Assembly: GCA_015232535.1 (NCBI GenBank)
Contig: JADFZM010000010.1
Location: 1 to 32,201, forward strand
Source of the DNA: Candidatus Omnitrophota bacterium
Lineage (GTDB): Bacteria > Omnitrophota > Gorgyraeia > Zapsychrales > Zapsychraceae
DNA: 32,201 nucleotides
Direction of reading: 5' to 3'
Shown here piece by piece: positions 15,068 to 22,800 of the stretch. Position numbers and translations under genes: made by a program. Numbering within the stretch: the stretch's first letter is position 1; each line of letters starts with the position of its first letter. The notes beneath the pieces were generated by a model. That model searched no databases, was not told the DNA's origin, and saw only the letters and a list, made by a program, of their open reading frames with translations.

Positions 15068-17278
15068 ATGCCAAAAACATTAACGAAGATAAAGAAACAT
15101 ATTTTGTATCTTAAATATCTTTTTTTAAGACGCTATCCTTGCATTTTGCAAAGCGACGAGAATGATTGTGGCGCGGCCTGTTTTGCGACTATTGCCCGGC
15201 ATTATGGATATTATATGAATTTGGAACAGGCCAACGAGCTTGTCCAAGTGCATCAAATGGGGCAAAGCGTCTGGGACTTAAAAGCGGCTGCCTTGGAAAT
15301 CGGGTTAGATGGATATCCGGCCAAAGCCGTTTATTCTGCTTTGAAAGAAATAGAATGGCCGTTTATTGCTCATTATGGCGGTGAAATTGCCCATTTTGTT
15401 GTTGTTTATGAAGTCTATGATGGTTTTATTGTTATCGGAGATCCAGCTCGCGGAATAGAAGTCCAAAGCAAAGAGGAGTTTCAGGAAAAATGGAGCGGAT
15501 ATTTAGTGGAATTTATGCCAACGCAAGCGTTCAAAAAGGCTGTTGTGACTATTCCCGCTTATCGTTTATTTTGCCGGATTATTTTGGAATATCTTCCTTT
15601 GCTTCGTTGGATTCTTGTTTTGTCTGTTTTCTTGTCTTTGGCAGGGATGGCTTCATCCTATTTTGTTAAGGTTGTCATTGATAATATTATTCCCCAAGAA
15701 ACGGTCTCTGCGCTAACCGCTTTAACTTATTTGCTTATTTCAATATATTTCTTTCAGTTTATTTTAATCATCTTCCGAGGATGGATTCAAAGTCACATTG
15801 GTCGCGAGATCGAAGAAAATAATCTCTTTAAATATTTTGACCATATTTTTAGGCTACCGCTCAAGTTTCATGAGGTTCGCTCAACAGGGAATCTTTACAA
15901 CAGGATGCTTGATATCCAGAGGATTCGGATTGCAATTAGCGAAAGCCTAGTTTCCCTGTTTAGTGATTTTATTTTTATGATAGCGGCTTTTACCGTAATG
16001 TTTTTTTATAATGCTCAGTTGGCAATGTGGGTCCTTTCATTTATTCCTGTCCTAATTCTTGTGATTTTTGTTTTCAGTCTTCCTATCCGCCGACAACAAG
16101 GGATTTATATGGGGAAAACGGGAGAGGCTGCGAGTTCTTTTATTGATGCTCTAAATGGAATTTCCGAACTCAAAATATTCTCAGCAGAAGAACATTTTAT
16201 TTCACGATTGAAAAAGAAAACGCAGGAATATATCCAAAGTAATTTCAATTTAAATATTCTCTTAACAGTGTCTTCAGCAATGAGCTTGCTGGGAGTGTCT
16301 CTTCTTACAGTTTTCTTGCTTTCCCATGGCGCCATGCTTGTTTCCGGAGGCAAAATAACTCTGGGAGAAATGATGTTTTTCTTTAGCTTGGTCGCGTTTG
16401 TCGTAAGCCCGATTCAGCGAAGCTCCAATGTCTTTTTTCTGGTTCAAGACGCTTTGGTTGCGATTGAACGAATATATGCTATTTGTGAAATCAAGTTAGA
16501 AAATAAGGCATTTTGTGGTCAGAAAATAGTAGAAGAGATGAAAGGAAAGATCGAATTTAAAGATGTTAGTTTTGGCTATCGCAAGAAGAGAAATATTTTA
16601 GAAAATATAAATTTCATCGTTAATCCGGGAGAAATTCTTGCTATAGTTGGGGAAACGGGTGTTGGGAAAAGCACTTTGACTAAACTTATTTGCGGGTTTT
16701 ATATGATCGACAGCGGGGATATTCTTTTTGATGATGTTTCTCTCAAAGAGCTTGACATGCTGTCTCTGCGAAAAAATATCTCGGCAGTCTTTCAAAGGCC
16801 GCATCTTTTTAACGAGAGTATCTTTCATAACATAACCATGGGAGGGCCTTTCCCTCTGGAGCAAGTGGAAAAAATGTTTCAGCAGAAAAAAGCATTTCAG
16901 TTTATTGATAACTTGCCCCAGAAGTATTTGGCGAATGTCTTTTCGGGGGGAAGCAACTTCTCGGAAGGGCAAATTCAGCGAATTGCTATTTTACGGGCAT
17001 TGGCGCGAAACAGCCCTGTTCTTATTTTCGATGAGGCAACAAGCAATCTTGACAGTCAAACTGAAGAAACGATTTTAGAAATACTTAGAAAAGAAAGAAA
17101 AAATAAAACAACAATTATTGTAGGGCATCGCCTTAGCACAATTTCCTTGGCTGATAATATTATTGTTTTAAAAGATGGCAAGATTGCCGAATCAGGAAGC
17201 TTAAAAAGATTGATGGAGAAAAAAGAATATTTTTACCGCTTATTTCACGCACAGCTGGAAGAAAAAGGTCAAAGCTAA
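15068..17278 (+). CDS. C39-peptidase ABC exporter (PCAT-type bacteriocin/RiPP transporter)
   Basis: This 736-residue inner-membrane protein is predicted to cut the leader from a peptide and export the product. An N-terminal C39 peptidase (about 25-150) has Q28, C34 in DENDCGAAC, H109 and D125 in IGDPA, the full catalytic set. Five or six hydrophobic transmembrane segments cover about 165-450. The nucleotide-binding domain shows Walker A GETGVGKST (528-536), a signature FSEGQ in place of LSGGQ, Walker B VLIFDEATSNLD (~650-661) and the H-loop GHRLST. C39 peptidases cut after double-glycine sites, matching the GG of the peptide at 13122. The start has no Shine-Dalgarno. It is the last gene of the peptide locus, and a repeat remnant follows within 50 bp. 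Confidence 0.93.
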   Translation: MPKTLTKIKKHILYLKYLFLRRYPCILQSDENDCGAACFATIARHYGYYMNLEQANELVQVHQMGQSVWDLKAAALEIGLDGYPAKAVYSALKEIEWPFIAHYGGEIAHFVVVYEVYDGFIVIGDPARGIEVQSKEEFQEKWSGYLVEFMPTQAFKKAVVTIPAYRLFCRIILEYLPLLRWILVLSVFLSLAGMASSYFVKVVIDNIIPQETVSALTALTYLLISIYFFQFILIIFRGWIQSHIGREIEENNLFKYFDHIFRLPLKFHEVRSTGNLYNRMLDIQRIRIAISESLVSLFSDFIFMIAAFTVMFFYNAQLAMWVLSFIPVLILVIFVFSLPIRRQQGIYMGKTGEAASSFIDALNGISELKIFSAEEHFISRLKKKTQEYIQSNFNLNILLTVSSAMSLLGVSLLTVFLLSHGAMLVSGGKITLGEMMFFFSLVAFVVSPIQRSSNVFFLVQDALVAIERIYAICEIKLENKAFCGQKIVEEMKGKIEFKDVSFGYRKKRNILENINFIVNPGEILAIVGETGVGKSTLTKLICGFYMIDSGDILFDDVSLKELDMLSLRKNISAVFQRPHLFNESIFHNITMGGPFPLEQVEKMFQQKKAFQFIDNLPQKYLANVFSGGSNFSEGQIQRIAILRALARNSPVLIFDEATSNLDSQTEETILEILRKERKNKTTIIVGHRLSTISLADNIIVLKDGKIAESGSLKRLMEKKEYFYRLFHAQLEEKGQS

Positions 17279-17319
17279 AGATATTTGCGACAAGTTTATT
17301 TCCCCCGAAGAGCAAAGAT

Positions 17320-17380
17320 AATTTGTCATCCTCCTAGACCCCGTCGATAGAAACTAATAATCAGCGAAATCTAAGAAACC
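17320..17380 (+). repeat. Right copy of the ~60-bp direct repeat flanking the peptide locus
   Basis: 61 bp match 12768-12829 in the same orientation, with about 10 substitutions and one gap. The shared core includes CCCCGTCGA and CTAATAATC. The reading frame of the left copy is broken here by two stops. The copies lie 4.5 kb apart, on both sides of the riboswitch, peptide, maturase and exporter genes. Confidence 0.65.
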
Positions 17381-17424
17381 TCCTTTATGCGCATGCGAAA
17401 AGACCTGGGGAACGGGTAAAATAA

Positions 17425-17961
17425 TCCGTAACATTATTCTTGAGCAATAGGCTAAAGTTGAAAGTCAACGAAGCCAAGAGTGCTGTTGGCCGGCCATGGG
17501 AGAGGAAGTTCTTGGGATATACCATGACGATGGACAAGGAGCCGAGATTGAGGGCATCGATACAGTCCATTGGAAAGTTAAAGGATATGCTAAGGGCGAT
17601 ATTCCGACGTGGGCGGGGGCGTAACATAGGACGACTCATAACAGAGGAACTGAATCCGGTCATACGAGGCTGGAGTAATTACTTTAGCTTCACGAGGGTT
17701 AAGAAGATTCTGGAAGAGTTGGACTATTGGATACGGCGGAAGTTGCGTTGTATTCTATGGCGTCAGATGAAGCGTGCAAAGACACGAGGCAAGCGGCTGA
17801 TGCAACAAGGACTCGATAAACAACGAGCCTGGGAATCCGCAACGAACGGACGAGGGGCATGGGGGAACGCCGGAGCATCGCATATGAATCATGCGTATCC
17901 GATAACTTACTTCAACAAACTTGGATTAGTAAACCTCATGACGAAACTGGGGGACTCTTAA
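17425..17961 (+). pseudogene. Group II intron reverse transcriptase/maturase, C-terminal fragment
   Basis: The frame is open from 17425, after a stop at 17422, to 17961. It begins with VTLFLSNRLKLKVNEAKSAV, the junction after the palm domain, and continues through KFLGYT, RGWSNYF, the WIRRKLR maturase (X) domain and a GLVNLM C-terminus. No HNH endonuclease is present. About the first 250-300 residues of a normal protein of this family are missing. The remaining frame has no internal stop, so the deletion may be fairly recent. The small-X-domain form without endonuclease suggests a bacterial class C-like intron, but I cannot assign the class firmly. Confidence 0.85.
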
Positions 17962-17970
17962 AACCTTTAT

Positions 17971-18006
17971 GAACCGCCGTATACGGAACCGTACGTACGG
18001 TGGTGT
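17971..18006 (+). ncRNA. Group II intron domain V-like hairpin
   Basis: A 9-bp lower stem (17973-17981 with 17996-18004, one G-U) continues through a 2-nt CG bulge (17994-17995) into a 4-bp upper stem with loop GAAC. This is the domain V shape, and it sits just downstream of the maturase fragment as expected. A domain VI-like stem with an unpaired base follows at 18010-18036. Confidence 0.75.
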
Positions 18007-18049
18007 AAAAGGACAGCAGGAGTAATCTTGCTTCCTATTTTAATTTTCC

Positions 18050-18895
18050 ATGTTAAATAGTAAACACAAAAACATTAAAAAGATGATGAAGCTAAGCAAA
18101 AAGCTTCGTGATATGAAAAATTTTAAGGAAGAAGTAAAGATCCTCCAAAATGTTCTCCGTATTGATCCTAAACATATAGATGCTTTATGGTCTCTTGGTA
18201 ATGCATACTTAAAATTAAATTGTATTTCAGAATCAATAAATTCTTTTAAAAGTTGCTTAAAGTTAAATTCTGAATATTCTTTCGCATATCATGGCCTTGC
18301 GGTTAGTTACTATCATTTACATCGATATAACGATACTATTTGGGCATTAAACCAGGCAAAGAAGATTGACCCTTTGTTTGTTGAAGAGGCGTGTTCTATG
18401 TGGGCGGATTCATATTCTTCTATAGGGCAAGAGGAAGATGCTTTGGAATTATTAAAAAAGATAATAAAAAGATGGCCTAACCATAAAGAAGCTTATGGGA
18501 AAATGGGATTTTCATATTTCGGCTTGAAGAAATTCAATAGAGCAATTTTAGCATGGGAAAAGGCAATCGAGATGGGTTTAACAGATAACGCTTGTTATAA
18601 AATTTTAGGTTTTACATATATTATACTCAAACGATACAAAGATGCTATTTTACGGTTAAAAAAAGCTTTAAAAATAGACTCTAATGATGCGGATTCACAT
18701 TTTTTTATTGGACTTGCCCATGGATATGAAGGACGATTAGAAGACGAAATAATTTGTTGTAAGAAGGCTATTGAACTTGACTCAGATTATATTAATGCGT
18801 ATAACAGATTAGGATGTATTTACCAAAAATTAGGAAACAAAGAAGAAGCTGAAAAATATTTTGCTAAAGGAAAAGCTTTATCCTTAGAAGAATAG
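18050..18895 (+). CDS. TPR-repeat protein of unknown role
   Basis: This 281-residue soluble protein consists almost wholly of about seven tetratricopeptide repeats of 34 residues, each with the usual A-x-x-G/A-Y-x-x-x-x pattern, for example DALWSLGNAYLKLN and ADSHFFIGLAHGYEG. TPR arrays form a superhelix that binds partner proteins; none can be named here. There is no signal peptide or membrane segment. The ATG comes only 14 bp after the group II intron remnant and has no Shine-Dalgarno, so the intron arrival or decay may have changed its native leader. Later in-frame ATGs at 18083 and 18086 are possible starts. The lysine-rich, low-GC composition differs from the intron fragment. Confidence 0.8.
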   Translation: MLNSKHKNIKKMMKLSKKLRDMKNFKEEVKILQNVLRIDPKHIDALWSLGNAYLKLNCISESINSFKSCLKLNSEYSFAYHGLAVSYYHLHRYNDTIWALNQAKKIDPLFVEEACSMWADSYSSIGQEEDALELLKKIIKRWPNHKEAYGKMGFSYFGLKKFNRAILAWEKAIEMGLTDNACYKILGFTYIILKRYKDAILRLKKALKIDSNDADSHFFIGLAHGYEGRLEDEIICCKKAIELDSDYINAYNRLGCIYQKLGNKEEAEKYFAKGKALSLEE

Positions 18896-19009
18896 GAATT
18901 ATTCCGTGAGAGTTAAGGCAACGTTGCTTTTAATCACTGATTCAACGCTATTGATTTGAGCAACAATAATAATTAAGGAAGATGCTTAATGAAATTTAGA
19001 GGAGGAGAT

Positions 19010-19453
19010 ATGTTTTCAAAAGTTGTTAAAATATTTTTGATTTTTAGCTCATTATGTTTCTTGATTACATTTTTTTGTTATGCAGGCAATTCTACGAAGA
19101 AAGATGTAAAAGAAACAGGGTTAAAGGCTCCAGAATTTATTATTCAAGAACAGGATTTAACATATGATAGTTTCAAAGACGCTTTAAAGTTTTTACGGGA
19201 TGCAGTTGAAAGATTGGATAAGGGCGAAAAATATGACCCCAATTCGGAGGAAAACTACATTGGTATTCCTAATAGTCTTTTGCGATTAGAGGGTTACGGA
19301 CTTAAATTACAGAGGGATAATATCAAGCTCGAATTAAAAAATGCAAAGTTAATTGGATCGCCGAAAGAAAAGATGGGCAATTTAGAATCTAAACTTAAAG
19401 AGTCAGAGAAGCAGCTACAATATTTTCTTGAACATAATCTTTGGAATGATTAA
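19010..19453 (+). CDS. Small secreted protein with C-terminal coiled coil, unknown function
   Basis: 147 residues if started at 19010, where AGGAGG (19000-19005) stands 4 bp upstream; an ATG at 18989 with AAGGA further upstream would add seven residues. The N-terminus (FSKVVKIFLIFSSLCFLITFFCYAGN) is a signal peptide with a likely cut after CYA; the cysteine is not in a convincing lipobox. The mature part is charged, and its last 60 residues form a probable coiled coil (LKLQRDNIKLELKNAKL and KMGNLESKLKESEKQLQ). I do not recognise the family. It stands alone between the TPR gene and a terminator at 19528. Confidence 0.7.
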   Translation: MFSKVVKIFLIFSSLCFLITFFCYAGNSTKKDVKETGLKAPEFIIQEQDLTYDSFKDALKFLRDAVERLDKGEKYDPNSEENYIGIPNSLLRLEGYGLKLQRDNIKLELKNAKLIGSPKEKMGNLESKLKESEKQLQYFLEHNLWND

Positions 19454-19527
19454 ATGATAAATATTGTTAGATTTAGTTTTGTTAATAAGTCGTGTGTCGC
19501 GGGTGAAATCCCAGAAATTAAAAAGTA

Positions 19528-19567
19528 AAACCTTCGTGGTCGTAATACTGCGGAGGTTTTTTATTTT
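19528..19567 (+). terminator. Intrinsic terminator
   Basis: A 9-bp stem (19528-19536 with 19551-19559, one T-G pair) with a 14-nt loop is followed by a T-rich tract. It probably ends transcription of the small secreted protein gene and precedes the L,D-transpeptidase fragment. Confidence 0.7.
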
Positions 19568-19780
19568 ATGGATAAAAAACAACACCCAAAACGATTTATT
19601 AAAGTTAGTATAAGAAAGCAACGACTATGCCTGCGGGAAGGCGGCCGAATCATTAAAGAGTATCCTATTTCGACATCAAAATATGGAATTGGAAATAAGT
19701 CCGGAAGCAATAAAACGCCTTTGGGATCGCATAGAATTATCAGCAAGATCGGTCGAAATGCGGACTCGGGATGTCGATAA
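19568..19780 (+). pseudogene. L,D-transpeptidase (YkuD) N-terminal fragment
   Basis: 70 codons encode the start of a YkuD-type L,D-transpeptidase domain: IKVSIRKQRLCLREGGRIIKE, then YPISTSKYGIGNKSGSNKTP and LGSHRIISKIG. These enzymes crosslink peptidoglycan through a C-terminal HxxxxxxSHGCxR motif. That part, including the catalytic cysteine, is missing: the frame leaves the family after KIG and stops at 19780, overlapping the untranslated lead of the next gene. It is a truncated remnant, probably joined to its neighbour by a deletion. No Shine-Dalgarno is visible, and the ATG follows the terminator T tract. Confidence 0.75.
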
Positions 19781-19824
19781 AGAAGGAAGAGTTTAAAGAA
19801 AATATTAAAATACAGGAGCAGAAA

Positions 19825-22800
19825 ATGAAGAATATCTTAAAGCAGAAATGGGTTTGGATCACGGTGCTATTTGCGGCCATCAATATCGCCGGATTAATGA
19901 AGATCAGCTTAATCGTCGAGGGCAGAGGAGATGCAAGCTTATTTAAAATTGTTCAGCAGAAAATTGCCGGATTCACACTGCCTTTCCTTAAGATGGGGAA
20001 GTCTGTGCAGAATTATGTCGAGCAATTGGGATTCGCGGTAAATAAGATTGAGCCTACGGTTTCTGGTGCTGAGGCCGGAATTTCTATAGAGCTTAATAAA
20101 TCCGTTGATCCAGCAGCAATTAAGGGGTATGTCGAGGTTAAGCCGGAGACGAATTTTTTTATAGAGACTGATTATTCTGGGATCAAGCTCAAAGGAGATT
20201 TTAAGCCCGGCAACACTTATACGGTGACGGTTTTAAAAGGAATGCCTTCTACGGAGGGTGGCAAGTTGGGCGAAGATTATGAACAGACCGTTACGATCTC
20301 TGATTATGATCCGACTGCTTATTTTAAGACGCCAGGCATGTATATGTCGCTTAAAGGCCAACAGACTATTCCTGTTGAATATGTGAATTTAGATAAATTG
20401 AAATTCAAGGCGCATAAAGTTTATGATAACAATGTTGTCTACATGCTAAACAATATGAACGAATACAGATTCCCAGATGATCTTGGGGTGGATGTATTTG
20501 AAAAAGAGTTTTCTCTCACAACAAAAGAGCCAAATCAGATCAAAGAAACATTTATTAACCTTAAGGAGCTTTTGCCGACGGAATCAAGAGGCCTTTATTA
20601 TTTAACTATTGCTAATGCAGACACAAATTATTACGGTGAATCTTCCAAGTTGATCTTAGCGACTGATATCGGCATTGTTGCTAAACAATCGGATTCTGAA
20701 CTTTTAGTGTGGCTTAGTTCATTAGCCGACACATCGCCAATTTCAAATACGACGGTTAAAGTGTTCAGTAAAACCAATCAGCTTCTTTATCAAGGCGTCA
20801 CGGATGAGAAGGGAATCGTTCAATTTAAGGATGTGGATTTTTCGGGAAATAAGAAGCCGTTTGTTATTACGGCTTCCAATGATAAGGATAGTTCATTTTT
20901 AGAGATTGAGAAGAATGTTCTTACGGAAACTGCTTTTGATATACAAGGCCGGCCATATCTTTCTAGCGGTTATGAAGCGTTTTTGTATACAGACCGTGGC
21001 ATATATCGTCCTGGTGAGAAAATTCATTTGCGCGCAATTATAAGAGGAAAGGGAGTTACCCTTCCTGAAAGTTTCCCGGTTTCGGTTGTAATTATGCGCC
21101 CGGATGATAAAGAATTCAAGAAGTTGTCGGGAGTATTATCGAAGTTTGGAACGATTGATCTGGATATCGATATCCCTGATTACGCGTTAACCGGGGCGTA
21201 CGAAGCGAATGTTTTATTACCGGGCAATGATAAGTCGCTTGGTTCTATGAAATTTAACGTTGAGGAATTTATTCCGGATAATCTCAAAGTGGTTGTCAAA
21301 ACTTCGCAGGATCGTTTTAAGATTTCTGAAGCCATACCTCTTACAGTTAAAGTACAGGAATCTTTTGGTGCACCGGCTGTGGGACGAAACGTTTCAGTTT
21401 CTTATAAACTGAAGCCAATTAACTTTGAACCAAAAGGTTATAAAGATTTTTCTTTTACCGATGATACAAAAGAATATACGCCCAAGACTATTGAGGTTGG
21501 AGAAAGCGTCACGGATAAAGATGGGCAGGCTCTTTTTACAGTTAATCTTCCTAAAGATATTAGTGTCCCATCATCGACGGAAGTTGCGATTAAGACAGTT
21601 GTTAAAGAATTTGGTGGACGGGCAGTAACCAATTATGAGGTAAAGAAAGTTGATCCTTATCCTTATTATATTGGCATTCGCCAAGAGAAGGAAGGTTTTG
21701 GTTTAGCTAATGAGCCTATGAAATTTGATTATGTCGCGCTTTCTTCTGATGAAAGCCAGATTGTTTCAGGTGATCTTAAAGTTAAGGTGTGTAAGATCGT
21801 TTGGAATACTATCCTTAAGAAAGATGAAAACGGAAAGTTTAATTACATCACGGAGAGCAAAGAAGAACCCTTGTCAGAAGAAACAATTAAGTCTAACGGC
21901 GAGAAAGGTTCATATAGCTTTACGCCAAAGGATTATGGCGATTTCATCGTTCGAATAAGCGGCGTTGATGCTTCTTCACATACCGTGAGTTTAAAGTTTT
22001 ATGTTTCGGACCCTACATCGTCTCAGCCTTGGGCGATGGAGCGACCGGATAGAATAGAATTAAAGTTTGATAGAGAAAAATATGCTGTGGGTGATACTGC
22101 TAAGCTTTTAATCAAGTCACCGTTTATGGGAAAAGCCTTGATCACTTGTTCAACAGATAAGCAGGTTTATATAAATTCAATCGATCTTACCAGCCTCACT
22201 CAAGAAATCTCTATTCCTGTCGATGTAACCTTTCAGCCAAACGCTTATTGCGCCGTTTCTGTTATCCGGCCGGTAGCGTATGAAGACCGCTGGAGCGCGC
22301 ATCGTGGTTTTGGGATAGCGCCTTTGATGATGGATAATTCATCAAACGAGGTAAAAATTGCTGTAGATGTTCCAGAAAAGGTTGAGCCCGGGCAGAAGAT
22401 CAAGCTCAATATTTCAGGATCTGGTACGACGGAGCCAATGGAATTATCCGTTGCTTTGGTCGATGATGGCATATTACGTTTGACTGGATTTAAAACCCCG
22501 AAGCCGTTTGATTTCTTTTATGGTAAAAAGGCCAATGGATTTTTAACCGCGGATATTTATTCGCTTCTTGTTCCGGAGTTTACGGATAAGAAAGTCGGGG
22601 CTGACTCATCACCTAGCGGTGATAAATCGGGTTATGATGCGAAGCATGTCAATCCTATTAATGCCAAGAGAGTCAATCCTATTTCTCTATGGCAAAGCAA
22701 TGTGGTGACGGATGCAGAAGGTAAAGCATCGGTTGAGTTTACGATCCCGGATTTTACCGGAACACTTAAATACATGGTCGTTGCCGCAGGGGATTCAAAA

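Larger units (their letters stand above)
17425..18036 (+). mobile_element. 5'-truncated group II intron remnant
   Basis: The element keeps the C-terminal part of an intron-encoded reverse transcriptase/maturase (17425-17961) followed by domain V- and VI-like RNA hairpins (17971-18006 and 18010-18036). The intron 5' end, domains I-IV and the reverse transcriptase palm with its YxDD motif are absent. It lies between the exporter gene and the TPR gene. It cannot move by itself; whether its RNA end is still used in trans is unknown. Confidence 0.85.

Noticed and set aside
18896-18960. Palindrome GCAACGTTGC after the TPR gene as a terminator
   Set aside because: A 10-bp palindrome without loop or adequate T tract is not a convincing terminator.
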